Below, one piece after another: positions 23,362 to 34,826 of a stretch of DNA of 64,000 nucleotides. Made by a program: the position numbers and the translations under genes. Source of the stretch: Alteraurantiacibacter hainanensis (GTDB lineage: Bacteria > Pseudomonadota > Alphaproteobacteria > Sphingomonadales > Sphingomonadaceae); NCBI RefSeq assembly GCF_036321025.1, contig NZ_JAZAPB010000002.1:310001-374000 (forward strand). Reading direction: 5' to 3'. Below the pieces are notes generated by a model. It was not told the DNA's origin, did no database searches, and saw only the letters and a list, made by a program, of their open reading frames with translations. Positions within the stretch are counted from its first letter, which is position 1, and every line of letters starts with the position of its first letter.

Positions 23362-25344
23362 ATGAAGTACCTGTTGCTTGCCAGCGCCGCCGCTGCCTTT
23401 GTCGCCACCCCCGCTTTCGCGCAGGATGACCCTGCCGAAGACGATGCCAATGTCATTGTCGTGCTGGGCGAAGGACTGCCCGATACGCCCGCCGCGCCGG
23501 CCTATTCAACAGTGGAGATCGACCGCGAGCAGATCGTGTCCACCGGCTCGGGCCGGCTGGACGACGTGCTGCTGAATGTCGCGGGCTTCCAGCAGTTCCG
23601 CCGGTCGGACAGCCGCAGTTCCAATCCCACTACCCAGGGCGTCACCCTGCGCGCATTGGGGGGCAATGCCACCACCCGTGCGCTCGTCACGCTGGACGGC
23701 GTGCCGCTGACCGATCCCTTCTTCGGCTACGTTCCCTTCAACGCCGTCGCGCCCGAGAGACTGGGCAGCGTGCAGGTGACGCGCGGCGGCGGGACGGGTC
23801 CGTTCGGCGCGGGCGCGCTGGCGGGCACGATCGCGCTCAACAGCGCCGATGCCGCCACGCTGGGCCTGTTCAACGCGCAGGCGCTGGTGAACGACCGGGG
23901 AGAGACGCAGCTTTCCGCCACCGCCGCGCCCGAAGTGGGCGACGGCTACGCGGTCCTGAGCGGACGCTGGGACCGGGGCAAGGGCTTCTTCACCACGCCG
24001 GAGGACCAGCGCGTTCCCGCGACGGCGCGGGCGAAGTTCGACAGCTGGTCCGTCAGCGGGCGGCTGGTGCAGCAGGTGGGAGACGACCTCGAGTTGCAGG
24101 TGCGCGGCCTTGCCTACGACGATGCCCGCACGCTGCGCTTCGAAGGGCAGGACAGCACCAACGAGGGGCAGGACCTCTCCGCCCGGCTCGTCAGCCGCGG
24201 GCCGTGGCAGGTGGACGTGCTGGGCTATGCCCAGTGGCGGAACTTCACCAACATCGTGATCTCGTCGAGCAGCTTCAATCCGGTGCTGGACCAGCGCGAC
24301 ACGCCTTCCACCGGCCTTGGCGGCAAGATCGAGGTGCGCCCGCCCGTGGGAGAGGCGAACACGCTGCGCCTGGGCGTCGACTACAGCCGTTCGGAGGGCG
24401 ACCTCGAGGAGGTGAACGCCTTCTCCGGCCCGCGTTTTGCCGGGGGCGTGAACTCCATGCTGGGCTTTTTTGCCGAGAACGACCTGGAACTGGGCAACCT
24501 GATCCTGACCGGCGGCGTGCGCGTCGATCGCTCCTCGATCCGGGACGGCTATTACGAAACCGTGGCCGACGGACGGACGAATTTCGCCGACCGGTCGGAC
24601 TGGTATTTCAGCTGGCGTGCGGGGGCACTGTTCGAAGCGACCGAAACGCTGCAACTGCGCGCCGCCGCCTACACCGGCCTGCGCCAGCCGACGCTCAACG
24701 AGCTCTACCGCCCCTACCAGATCTTCCCGGTGACCTATCTCGCCAACGAGAACCTCGAACTGGAGCGGCTTGAAGGCTACGAGGTGGGGATCGACTGGCT
24801 GCCCGTGCGCGGCGCGAAATTATCCATCACCGCTTTCGACAACGAGGTGGAGAACGCGGTCGCCAACGTCACCATCGGCAACAACCTCAACCAGCGCCGC
24901 AACCTCGACGCGATCGAGGCGCGCGGGATCGAGGCCTCGGCGGAATACCAGGCGGGCGCGTTCGGCCTGATCGGCACGCTGGCGGTGACCGATGCGGAAG
25001 TGCGCGGCACGGGCTTTGCCGCCGAGCTGGACGGCCTGCGCCCGGCACAGGCGCCGGAATGGGCCGCGAGCATCTCCGCCAGCTGGCGCCCGGTGGAGGG
25101 CGCGCTGTTCGCCGCCACGCTGCGCCACGTCGCGGACCAGTTCGAGGACGATCTGGAAACCGACGTGCTGCCCGCCGCCACGACGGTGGACCTGTTCGCG
25201 CAGTACCCGCTGATCGACCGCCTGTCGGTGGTCGGCCGGGTGGAAAACCTGCTCGACGAGGAAATCGTCACCCTGAACCGCGGCGGCACGCTGGACCTTG
25301 GCGTGCCGCAGACGTTCTGGATCGGGCTTCGCTACGGTTTTTGA
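23362..25344 (+). CDS. TonB-dependent outer-membrane receptor
   Basis: A 660-residue receptor of normal length for a small-ligand importer: signal peptide (cleavage after PAFA, about residue 20), then a plug domain with VTLRALGGNATTRALVTLDGVPLTDPFFG and VQVTRGGGTGPFGAGALAGTIAL, and a 22-strand barrel ending in the aromatic terminus FWIGLRYGF. Ligand type cannot be read directly. It is divergent from the second PQQ dehydrogenase with 98 bases between the starts, so uptake of PQQ (as by E. coli PqqU) or of a metal chelate needed by that enzyme is a reasonable idea. There is no strong ribosome binding site before the ATG. The aldehyde dehydrogenase gene follows by 52 bases. Confidence 0.87.
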   Translation: MKYLLLASAAAAFVATPAFAQDDPAEDDANVIVVLGEGLPDTPAAPAYSTVEIDREQIVSTGSGRLDDVLLNVAGFQQFRRSDSRSSNPTTQGVTLRALGGNATTRALVTLDGVPLTDPFFGYVPFNAVAPERLGSVQVTRGGGTGPFGAGALAGTIALNSADAATLGLFNAQALVNDRGETQLSATAAPEVGDGYAVLSGRWDRGKGFFTTPEDQRVPATARAKFDSWSVSGRLVQQVGDDLELQVRGLAYDDARTLRFEGQDSTNEGQDLSARLVSRGPWQVDVLGYAQWRNFTNIVISSSSFNPVLDQRDTPSTGLGGKIEVRPPVGEANTLRLGVDYSRSEGDLEEVNAFSGPRFAGGVNSMLGFFAENDLELGNLILTGGVRVDRSSIRDGYYETVADGRTNFADRSDWYFSWRAGALFEATETLQLRAAAYTGLRQPTLNELYRPYQIFPVTYLANENLELERLEGYEVGIDWLPVRGAKLSITAFDNEVENAVANVTIGNNLNQRRNLDAIEARGIEASAEYQAGAFGLIGTLAVTDAEVRGTGFAAELDGLRPAQAPEWAASISASWRPVEGALFAATLRHVADQFEDDLETDVLPAATTVDLFAQYPLIDRLSVVGRVENLLDEEIVTLNRGGTLDLGVPQTFWIGLRYGF

Positions 25345-25396
25345 ATAGGTAAAACGGCGCACGCATCCTAGTCTGGCCATCGAAGGGGAGAGTTGG

Positions 25397-26836
25397 ATGG
25401 GCAAGCTCGAGGTCATCAATCCGCGCACGGGGACGGCGGATCACGCCATCGCGCCCGCCAGCCGGGACGAGGTGGCGGACAAGGCCGCCGCCCTGCGCAA
25501 GGCGCAGCCGGCATGGGAAGCGATGGGAGTTCAGGGCCGCTGCGGCATCATGGCGCGCTGGCTGGGGGCGGTGAAGGCGCGCGCCGCCGATATCGGTGAA
25601 GCCGATGCCCACGATACGGGCGGCTGCCATACAAGCTACCTCCAGGGCTTCATCACCATGGGCAACGTGGGCGGCTGGCTGGAAGATGCGCCCAGGGCCT
25701 TCGCCGCGCTCGATTACGACGCGATGAGCCCGTCGATGCCCAGCGTGCGGGTCCAGTCGCAGGTGGTCGCCTATCCTCTGGTGGGCGTGATCTCGCCATG
25801 GAACGCGCCGCTGATGCTGGCGCTGCTGGATGCCGTGCCCGCGCTGTTCGCAGGCTGCGCGGTGCTGCTGAAACCGTCTGAAGTCACCCCGCGCGTGATC
25901 GAGACGCTGTTCGAGACCGTGCGCGAAGTGCCCGAACTCGCCGCCGTGTTCGACTATGTCGCGGGGCCAGGCGAAGTGGGGCAGGCGGTGATTGAGGAAG
26001 CCGACACGATCTGCTTTACCGGTTCCGTGCCGACGGGTCGCAAGGTCGCCGTCGCCTGCGCCGAGCGGCTGATCCCGTGCCACCTCGAGCTGGGCGGCAA
26101 GGATCCGTGCATAGTCACCGCGAATGCCGACCTCGAACGGGCGACCACCGCCGTTTTGCGCGGGGCAGTCTATGCCACCGGGCAGGTCTGCTATTCGGTG
26201 GAGCGGGTCTACGTGCAGCGCGCCCTGCACGATGCCTTCGTCGCCCGGTTGGTGGAGAAGGCGGGCGAGGTGCGCCTCAACGTCGACAACCCGCGCGCCG
26301 GACACATAGGGCCGTTCACCCACGGACCGCAGGCGGATATCGTCGCCGCGCACATTGCCGACGCCGTGAGCAAGGGCGCGAAAGTGGAATGCGGCGGAGA
26401 GATCGAGACGATCGAGGGCGGGCGCTACATGCGCCCCACGGTGCTGACCGGCGTGACGCACGAGATGGCCATCATGCAGGACGAGACCTTTGGCCCCTGC
26501 ATCCCGGTGATGGCCTACGACGATGTGGACGAGGCGGTGCGCCTTGCCAACGATACCGATTTCGGCCTCACCGCCAGCGTGATCGCGGGCGATGCGGAAG
26601 AAGCCGAGGCCATCGGACGTCGCCTGAACGCGGGCGGCATCTTCCTGCAGGACACTTTCCTCACCTTCGCCAAGATGCGCACCTTCGGCAGCGACAGCTT
26701 CGGCTGGTCGGGCCACGGGAGCCCCCGCATCGGGCCGGAAAGCCTGCGCCGGTTCCTGCGCCGCAAGAGCCTGCTTACCCAGACCGGCGAAGTGGCCGAC
26801 ATCCGCAACGATCACCACCTGGGGAAGGGCGGTTGA
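25397..26836 (+). CDS. Aldehyde dehydrogenase (second copy, divergent from the first)
   Basis: A 479-residue aldehyde dehydrogenase with Asn136 (PWNAP), Glu231 (LELGGK) and the nucleophile Cys265 (GQVCYS) in place, and the ETFGPCIP motif near residue 375. Its N-terminus is short, and it is only distantly similar to the first aldehyde dehydrogenase, suggesting a different substrate. Cytoplasmic. A GGGGAGAG ribosome binding site precedes the ATG. It follows the TonB receptor by 52 bases on the same strand and may be co-transcribed. A GC-rich hairpin with a T-run downstream (26923-26938) may end the transcript. Confidence 0.88.
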   Translation: MGKLEVINPRTGTADHAIAPASRDEVADKAAALRKAQPAWEAMGVQGRCGIMARWLGAVKARAADIGEADAHDTGGCHTSYLQGFITMGNVGGWLEDAPRAFAALDYDAMSPSMPSVRVQSQVVAYPLVGVISPWNAPLMLALLDAVPALFAGCAVLLKPSEVTPRVIETLFETVREVPELAAVFDYVAGPGEVGQAVIEEADTICFTGSVPTGRKVAVACAERLIPCHLELGGKDPCIVTANADLERATTAVLRGAVYATGQVCYSVERVYVQRALHDAFVARLVEKAGEVRLNVDNPRAGHIGPFTHGPQADIVAAHIADAVSKGAKVECGGEIETIEGGRYMRPTVLTGVTHEMAIMQDETFGPCIPVMAYDDVDEAVRLANDTDFGLTASVIAGDAEEAEAIGRRLNAGGIFLQDTFLTFAKMRTFGSDSFGWSGHGSPRIGPESLRRFLRRKSLLTQTGEVADIRNDHHLGKGG

Positions 26837-26922
26837 GCTTCCCTACGCGTCGATCGCGCAGGCATTGCGGGCGCATGACTCGTCTTGCCGGCCCCCGCTT
26901 ACCTCGCATGGCGCTGCGAAAT

Positions 26923-26938
26923 CGGCCCGCCGGTTTTT
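26923..26938 (+). terminator. Possible rho-independent terminator after the second aldehyde dehydrogenase
   Basis: A short stem CGGC-CC-GCCG is followed by G and five T residues, 87 bases after the aldehyde dehydrogenase stop and 67 bases before the alcohol dehydrogenase start. The stem is only four base pairs with a two-base loop, so confidence is limited. Confidence 0.35.
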
Positions 26939-27005
26939 CGCTTCAGGACAGTGTTCCATGTGTTCCACATTGCGTTAACCCTTGGCTCGAAACGGGAGCG
27001 AACCG

Positions 27006-28124
27006 ATGAAGATCACCGCAGCCCTGTCCGGCCGTGGCGGAGATGCGCCGCAACTGGTCGAACTGGAGCAGGAAGCTCCGCGCGCCGGAGAAATGCGCAT
27101 CCGCCTTGTCGCGACGGGCATCTGCCACACCGACCTGCACGAACACCCCGGCAGGCACGCCCCGCACCCCATCGTGCTGGGGCACGAAGGTGCGGGCGTG
27201 GTGGAGGAACTGGGCGAAGGGGTGAGCGGCTTTGCGGTCGGCGACCACGTGATCCTTTCGGGCAACAGCTGCGGCACATGCCCGTCGTGCCTCGCGGGCC
27301 GTCCAACCTATTGCGATCTTGCCATGCCGCTGTGCTTCGGCGGAAAGCGGCTGGATGGCTCCACCGCGCTTTGCGAGGGCGACCACGCGGTGCACTCGCA
27401 CTTCTTCGGCCAATCGAGCTTCGCCACCCATTCCATCGTTCCGCAGCGCACGGCGGTGAAGATGGACAAGAGCCTGCCGCTGGAAAAGCTGGGTCCGCTG
27501 GGCTGCGGCGTGGTGACGGGCGCGGGTGGCGTGATCGAGGCGCTGAAGGTGGGCTTTGGCGATACCATTGCCGTGCTCGGCACGGGCGGGGTCGGTCTCT
27601 CCGCCGTGATGGCAGCTAGCCTCGTCGGCGCGAAGCGGATCGTCGCGGTGGACCTGTCGGACGAGCGGCTGGAGCTTGCGCGCGAATTCGGCGCAACCGA
27701 CGTGTTTCGCGGCGATCAGGAAAACCTGGCCGATGCCATCCGCAAGGTGACCGGGCGCGGGGTCGACTTTACCTTCAACACCACCAACGCTCCTGCCGTG
27801 CACACGCTGGGGCTGGAGGTGCTGGCGATGAACGGCACCGCCGGATTCGTCGCCGCGCCCTTGCCGGGCGGGGATGGACCGTGGGCTCCGCAGATGTTCG
27901 CCATGCTGGCGGGCGGGCGGCAGCTGCGCGGCATCCTGGGCGGCGACGCCAATCCGCAGACTTTCCTGCCGCTGCTCGCCGAATACTGGCGGCGGGGGAA
28001 ACTGCCGTTCGACCGCATGCTGGAATTCTACCCCTTCGCCGAGATCGAGCGCGCCTGGGCCGACGCGCGAAGCGGCGCGGCGATCAAGCCGGTATTGCTG
28101 ATGGAGAAGACCGATGACACCTGA
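27006..28124 (+). CDS. Zinc-dependent medium-chain alcohol dehydrogenase
   Basis: A 372-residue member of the zinc MDR family. Catalytic zinc ligands are Cys40 (GICHTD), His60 (GHEGAG) and Cys167 (LGCGVVTG). The structural zinc site is the set Cys89, Cys92, Cys95 and Cys103 (CGTCPSCLAGRPTYC). The NAD-binding motif is LGTGGVG near residue 191. The GCGVxTGxGG layout is that of the class III / aryl-alcohol dehydrogenase branch. It would interconvert an alcohol and aldehyde in the cytoplasm, a parallel to the periplasmic PQQ enzymes. The ATG at 27006 follows a GGGAG site. It overlaps the esterase gene by 11 bases, so the two are coupled. Confidence 0.9.
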   Translation: MKITAALSGRGGDAPQLVELEQEAPRAGEMRIRLVATGICHTDLHEHPGRHAPHPIVLGHEGAGVVEELGEGVSGFAVGDHVILSGNSCGTCPSCLAGRPTYCDLAMPLCFGGKRLDGSTALCEGDHAVHSHFFGQSSFATHSIVPQRTAVKMDKSLPLEKLGPLGCGVVTGAGGVIEALKVGFGDTIAVLGTGGVGLSAVMAASLVGAKRIVAVDLSDERLELAREFGATDVFRGDQENLADAIRKVTGRGVDFTFNTTNAPAVHTLGLEVLAMNGTAGFVAAPLPGGDGPWAPQMFAMLAGGRQLRGILGGDANPQTFLPLLAEYWRRGKLPFDRMLEFYPFAEIERAWADARSGAAIKPVLLMEKTDDT

Positions 28125-28973
28125 ACTGCGCGCCGAGATCGAAGCGCTCGGCACCGAGCTCTCGCCCGACATGCTGGGCGGGACGCAGGCGATGATGAAG
28201 GGGCGCAACGCGGGTCTGTCTCCCGATACGCAGGTATCGCGCGACATCGCCTACGGCCCGGACGCGCGGCACCGGCTGGACCTTCTCACGCAGGGCACCC
28301 CGACCGGCGCGCCGGTGCTTGTCTATCTCCACGGCGGAGGCTTCGTGATGGGCGACAAGCACACCGAAGGCTCTCCCTTCTATTCCAACGTCGGCGATTT
28401 CGCCGCGCGGATGGGCTGGGTGGGCGTGACCATGACCTATCGCCTGGCCCCGGCGAACCGTTTTCCCAGCGGCGTGGAGGACATGCGGCTATGCGTGGAG
28501 TGGCTGCGCGCCAACGTGGCCGGACACGGCGGCGATCCTGCGAAGATCGTGCTGATGGGGCAGAGCGCGGGCGCCGCGCATGTCGCCAACTACCTCGCCC
28601 ATGCCCGCGATCATGCCCAGGGCATTGTCGGGGCCGTGTTTCTCAGCGGCATCTACGATGTGCGCACCAGCGCGCACAACGATTTCAACAAGGCCTATTA
28701 CGGTGACGACGTGGCGGGCTGGGGCCCTGCCTCGGCGCTGGCCGGCCTGCTCGCGTCGCCGGTGCCGATGCAGTTCAGCGTGGCCGAATTCGATCCCGAC
28801 GATTTCCAGAAGCAGGCGGCCCAGCTGACGTCACAGTGGATCGCCACCAAGGGGCGCTTGCCCGAAATGCACTACCTTTCAGGCCACAACCACCTGACGC
28901 CCGGTCTCTCGATCGGAAGCGATCAGCGCGAGACCGAGCGGATGGTGGCCGGCTTCGTGCGGCGGGTGACGGC

Positions 28974-28977
<4 letters not shown>
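28114..28977 (+). CDS. Alpha/beta hydrolase, HSL-type carboxylesterase
   Basis: A 287-residue alpha/beta hydrolase. The oxyanion-hole motif HGGG is at residues 73-76, the nucleophile is Ser151 in GQSAG, and the probable acid and His lie in AEFDPDDF and LSGHNH near the C-terminus. These features, plus MTYRLAPANRFP, place it in the hormone-sensitive-lipase/arylesterase family that acts on short acyl or aromatic esters. No signal peptide. It overlaps the alcohol dehydrogenase by 11 bases, so ester cleavage may supply the alcohol that enzyme uses. Its stop codon overlaps that of the convergent chemoreceptor gene (shared CTAG). Confidence 0.87.
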
Positions 28978-30395
<1,418 letters not shown>

Positions 30396-30398
30396 CGG

Positions 30399-31952
30399 TC
30401 AGCTCGCTTCCTTGCTGTGGGTCTTATCTCTTGCGGCAAGAACCTGTTCGATTTCATCCGCGGGTACGGCCTTGAAATAGAGCCATCCCTGTATCTGGTC
30501 GCACCCGGCAGAGCGGACCATCTCGGCCTGGTGAGCGGTTTCCACGCCCTCTGCGGTGACATCCATGTTCAGCGCGCGTGCCACGGCGACGGTGGACACC
30601 ATCATGGTGAGGCTGCCTTCGTCGTTGGCGGCATCGACCATCAGCGAACGGTCGATCTTCAGCTTCTCGAAGCGGAACTTGCGCAGGAAGCCGATCGAGG
30701 CATAGCCGGTGCCGAAATCGTCCAGCGCCACGCCGACGCCGAACTTGCGGATGAGATCGAGACTGCGTCCGGCAACCGTGGGATCGCCTACAAGGTAGGT
30801 CTCGGTGATTTCCAGCTCCAGCCGCCCGGGCGGGAAGCCGGTGCTTTCCAGGATATGGCCCAGTCGCACGGCGAAGCCGGGGTCTCGCAGTTGCACGGCA
30901 GAGACGTTGACCGAAAGCTTTATGCCATCCCAGCCAAGTGCGTCGGTGCACGCTTTCTCCAGCACCCAGTCGCCGATGGGCTCGATCAGGCCAGTTTCCT
31001 CCGCGATGGGAATGAAAACGCCGGGGCTGACGAAGCTTCCGTCGGGCTGCGGCCAGCGCAGCAGCGCCTCGACGGCAACGATCTCGGTTGTGCTTGCATC
31101 CACCAGCGGCTGGTAGACGACCTGCAACTGCTCGTTGCGGATGGCCAGGCGCAGCTTGGCTTCCAGGTTCCGCGTTTCCTCTCGGTGCCGGTCGAAGTCC
31201 TCGTGAAACCAGGTGCAGCGCATCCGGCCCCCGCTCTTGGAGGCATACATGGCAACATCGGCCTGGCGCAGCATCTCGGTGGAACTGGTCTTCCACTCGC
31301 TCTCGAACCGGGCCATGCCGGCACTGACGCCGACGGACAGGGAGCGGCCCCTGACCTTCCGCGGACTGGAAAGCTCTTCCATGTAGCGACGGCACGTTCC
31401 CTCCAGGATCGTGCCGGCGAGCTTGCCCGAGACGAGCACCGCAAATTCGTCGCCGCCCAGGCGGTAGAACTTCGCCTCGGTGCCGCACACCTCACGCAGA
31501 GCTTTCGCGCAGTCCTTCAGCAGGGCGTCGCCCAGCTGGTGGCCGTGGTGGTCGTTGACCGACTTGAAGCCATCGAGGTCGATCAGGGCGAGGGCGATTT
31601 CGGTGTCGGGCTCTCGCAAGGCGACGATGTCGGCATGCAGCGCGCGGCGATTGGGCAGACTGGTCAGCGAATCTGTCAGGCTGAGCGATTCCATCGCCCG
31701 CATGCGCTGCAGCAGGTAGTGGAGCACGAGAGTCGCCGCCAGGGCATAGAGCAGGATTCCGGCAAGACCGATGGGGCGGTTGCCGAAACTGGCCTGCCAC
31801 GCCGCGATGACACAGGCGACCGCCGCCACGCCAGCGACAGGTACAAAGGCCCTGTAGCCCAGATGGAAAGCCGAAATTCCCTGCACTTTTTCCCCGTCCC
31901 CATCCCCTGAGGAGTCTCCTTGAGGACGTTCTATGGGAAAGGTTCTAAGCAT
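30399..31952 (-). CDS. GGDEF-EAL bifunctional c-di-GMP protein
   Basis: A 517-residue protein. Two hydrophobic segments near the N-terminus (about 33-50 and 60-80) anchor it in the membrane. A GGDEF domain (about 90-245) has the intact RLGGDEF site. An EAL domain (about 260-510) keeps EALLRW, NVSAVQL, ELEITE, LDDFGTGYAS, LKIDRS, EGVET and IQGW. All residues for both diguanylate cyclase and phosphodiesterase activity seem present, so the net activity cannot be predicted. It sits between cheR and the chemoreceptor in the che operon, which suggests that c-di-GMP turnover is tied to this chemosensory array. The gap to cheR is 35 bases. Confidence 0.9.
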   Translation of the reverse strand: MLRTFPIERPQGDSSGDGDGEKVQGISAFHLGYRAFVPVAGVAAVACVIAAWQASFGNRPIGLAGILLYALAATLVLHYLLQRMRAMESLSLTDSLTSLPNRRALHADIVALREPDTEIALALIDLDGFKSVNDHHGHQLGDALLKDCAKALREVCGTEAKFYRLGGDEFAVLVSGKLAGTILEGTCRRYMEELSSPRKVRGRSLSVGVSAGMARFESEWKTSSTEMLRQADVAMYASKSGGRMRCTWFHEDFDRHREETRNLEAKLRLAIRNEQLQVVYQPLVDASTTEIVAVEALLRWPQPDGSFVSPGVFIPIAEETGLIEPIGDWVLEKACTDALGWDGIKLSVNVSAVQLRDPGFAVRLGHILESTGFPPGRLELEITETYLVGDPTVAGRSLDLIRKFGVGVALDDFGTGYASIGFLRKFRFEKLKIDRSLMVDAANDEGSLTMMVSTVAVARALNMDVTAEGVETAHQAEMVRSAGCDQIQGWLYFKAVPADEIEQVLAARDKTHSKEAS

Positions 31953-31987
31953 CGGTTAAAGCGATGTTTACCGTGGCCGGAAGAGCC

Positions 31988-32857
31988 TCAGACGGTCTGC
32001 GCCTTGCGCGCCATGGCCATTTCGGACCGATTTGCGGACGCTGTTTCCGGTCGGAAGAGCGACACCAGCCGCTCGCTGGGGCGGAACCCGGAATCGCGGG
32101 CGATGTTGGCCTCACCGCCACCCAGCAGCAGCCACCCCTCGTCGGAAACGCCGGCGCGCATGCGGGCAACGGCCCGGGCGCGCGTCGCCTCGTCGAAGTA
32201 GAGCAGCACGTTGCGGCACAGCACCAGGTCGAAGTTGCCCGGGAAAGGCGGCGGATCGAGCAGGTTGTGCCGCTCGAAACGCACCATGCCGCGCAGGGTA
32301 TCGTTGGCCATCCAGCCGTCGTCTTGCTCGTTGAAGAAGCGCAGCATTCGGGCCACCCCCAGGCCGCGCTGGATCTGGAACTGAGAATAGAGGCCGCGGC
32401 GCGCATGTTCGATGACCTGCGTGGATACGTCGGTGCCCAAGATGGAAATCTCCCACCCTTCCCAGCGGGCCCGCTGCTCGGCAAAGAGCATGGCGAGCGA
32501 AAGCGCCTCCTGCCCGGTGGAACAGCCACAGCACCATATGGCGATGCGCTTTTCCGCCTCGCGCTTGCTGGCGATCTCGGGCAGCACACTGGTGGCCAGC
32601 GTGTCGAACACCTTCTGGTCGCGAAAGAAATAGGTCTCGTTGTTCAGCAAGGCCTCCACCACTTCACGGGTCAGGGATGACTGGTCGGGCTGCGTCAGCA
32701 GGACGACGAGGTCCTGATTGCTGGTGATGCCGCGTTCGCGAAACATGCCGCCCAGCGCGGACCCGATCCGCCACTTGCGTTCCTTCGTCAGCTTCTGCCC
32801 GGTATGCGCTTCGAGCAACCCGGCGATTATGCCGATCGCAATCTCGTCGGGATCCAT
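31988..32857 (-). CDS. cheR: Chemotaxis protein methyltransferase CheR
   Basis: A 289-residue S-adenosylmethionine-dependent methyltransferase that adds methyl groups to glutamates of chemoreceptors. Residues 1-75 form the helical N-terminal domain (LTKERKWRIGSALGGMF), and the SAM-binding core follows with WCCGCSTGQEALSLAM and FDLVLCRNVLLYFD. The motifs NETYFFRD and LGTDVS are also typical. The start ATG overlaps the cheB stop by one base (TAATG), showing translational coupling. An upstream open frame exists, but it is the shadow of cheB. Confidence 0.93.
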   Translation of the reverse strand: MDPDEIAIGIIAGLLEAHTGQKLTKERKWRIGSALGGMFRERGITSNQDLVVLLTQPDQSSLTREVVEALLNNETYFFRDQKVFDTLATSVLPEIASKREAEKRIAIWCCGCSTGQEALSLAMLFAEQRARWEGWEISILGTDVSTQVIEHARRGLYSQFQIQRGLGVARMLRFFNEQDDGWMANDTLRGMVRFERHNLLDPPPFPGNFDLVLCRNVLLYFDEATRARAVARMRAGVSDEGWLLLGGGEANIARDSGFRPSERLVSLFRPETASANRSEMAMARKAQTV

Positions 32858-33944
32858 TACGCCCCCTGTACGGCGGCGGCGATGCGATGGCCGATATCGT
32901 TCGGATGCAGGATCGCGCAGGCATGGCCGGCGCGCGCGACCGAGCCGGGCATGCCCCAGACGGCCGAGGTCGCCTCGTTCTGCACCACGACCGAGCCGCC
33001 CGCTTCGGCAATGTCGGCGGCGCCCGCCGTGCCGTCGCGGCCCATCCCGGTCAGCACCACACCCAGCGTGGCGGCACCGTAGACGGCGGCCGCCGAGGAG
33101 AACATGGGATCGACCGCTGGCAGGCAATTGGTAGCCGACCTGGAGTGATCGTGCTTCACGCAGACGCGCTCCCCGCGTTGCACCACGGTGAGGTGGGCAG
33201 AACCCGGCGCGACGTAGATCACGTTGGGTCGCAGCATCATCCCGTCTTCCGCGACGCAGGATTCCCGCAGTGCCACTTCGGCCAGCTTCTGGGCGAAGGC
33301 CTGGATGAAACTTTCCGGCAGGTGCTGCGTCACCAGGATCGGTGCGCCGATATAGTCGGGCAGTACGCCCAGGCACTGGCCGATGGCATGGATGCCGCCG
33401 GTGGATGCGCCGATGGCAATTACCTTGGCGCGCGTGCGCGATGCCTGGCGCAAGGCCGGCGTGGGGGTGGCGATGGCCGCGGCGTCGACGGGGCCTTCCG
33501 GATCGCGGCGGCGCAGCGGACGCTTGCCCAGCGCGCGGATGCGACCCAGCAGGTTCTCGCGGTATTCGTCGGTAAAGCCGCCCGACTGCGGTTTCTGCAG
33601 CGTGTCGGCAGCGCCCAGTTCCAGCGCGCGCACGGTCTGCTGGGCACCGTCGGCGGTCAGGCTGGAGACGATCATGATCTTGGCCTCGCGCGCCCGCTCT
33701 ATCATCCGGGGCAGAGCCTCGAAGCCGCCCATGCCGGGCATCTCCAGGTCCAGCAGGATCACGTCGACGCGCTCGTTCATCAGCAGCGCCAGCGCATCCT
33801 CGGCATTGGCAAAGGCGCCGGCCAGTTCAAGGCCGTCGGCGTTGTGAACCAGGTGAGAGAAGACGCCGCGAACGGTGGCGGAATCGTCCACCACAAGGAC
33901 TCGCACGTTGCGCAACCGGCCGGACTGCGTGGCGAAAGGGGCGT

Positions 33945-33948
<4 letters not shown>
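32857..33948 (-). CDS. cheB: Chemotaxis response regulator / protein-glutamate methylesterase CheB
   Basis: A 363-residue two-domain protein. The receiver domain (about 15-135) has VVDDSAT and the phosphoacceptor Asp67 (LLDLEMPGMGG). The C-terminal methylesterase (about 175-360) has the nucleophile motif GASTGG, TQHLPESF and the GMGRDG segment with the catalytic Asp. It removes methyl groups from chemoreceptors and may deamidate Gln residues. The GTG start at 33948 overlaps the cheY stop (GTGA). It is followed directly by cheR, the opposing enzyme. Confidence 0.93.
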
Positions 33949-34325
<377 letters not shown>

Positions 34326-34381
34326 ACGTTTTCCCGTGACCCCTTCGCGCGTCTGGTTACGCAACAACTCTTAAGAGAGAA

Positions 34382-34825
34382 TTAGGCAGCTTGGCTCGAA
34401 TGCTCCTGGCCGGCGACGATGCTCGCCGGATCGACCAGCATGACGCTTTCCCCGGCGACCTCGACCTGGCCTTCACAGAAGTCCTTCCAGTTTCCCGGCA
34501 GGTCGACGCGCACCGGCTCCGGCCCGCTGTCGATTTGGGTAACATCGTGGACCGCGTCCACCATCAGGGCATAGGCATGGCCCTCGATGGCGATCACGAC
34601 GCCCAGGCACCCCCGCGCATCGCGGCGCGCCCCTGTTCCCTCCAGCGCTGCCTGGCAGTCGATCACCACCAGCCCGCGGCTGCGCAGCGCGCCGATACCG
34701 GCGACGTGCGACGGCGCGCGCGGCACCGGGGTAATCTTGTCGAGTTCGATGACGGTGGTGATGGCACCAGCCCTGAAGGCGACGCGTTCGCCCGCCAGGC
34801 TGGCGATGAGGACGGGTTCGCCCAT
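34382..34825 (-). CDS. cheW: Chemotaxis coupling protein CheW
   Basis: A 147-residue adaptor that links CheA to chemoreceptors. It is one CheW domain with VAFRAGAITTVIELDKITPVPRAP, SRGLVVIDCQAAL and YALMVDAVHDV, the typical double SH3-like barrel layout. The start at 34825 is one base after the cheA stop (TGACATG), so translation is coupled. Confidence 0.9.
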   Translation of the reverse strand: MGEPVLIASLAGERVAFRAGAITTVIELDKITPVPRAPSHVAGIGALRSRGLVVIDCQAALEGTGARRDARGCLGVVIAIEGHAYALMVDAVHDVTQIDSGPEPVRVDLPGNWKDFCEGQVEVAGESVMLVDPASIVAGQEHSSQAA

Positions 34826-34826
34826 G

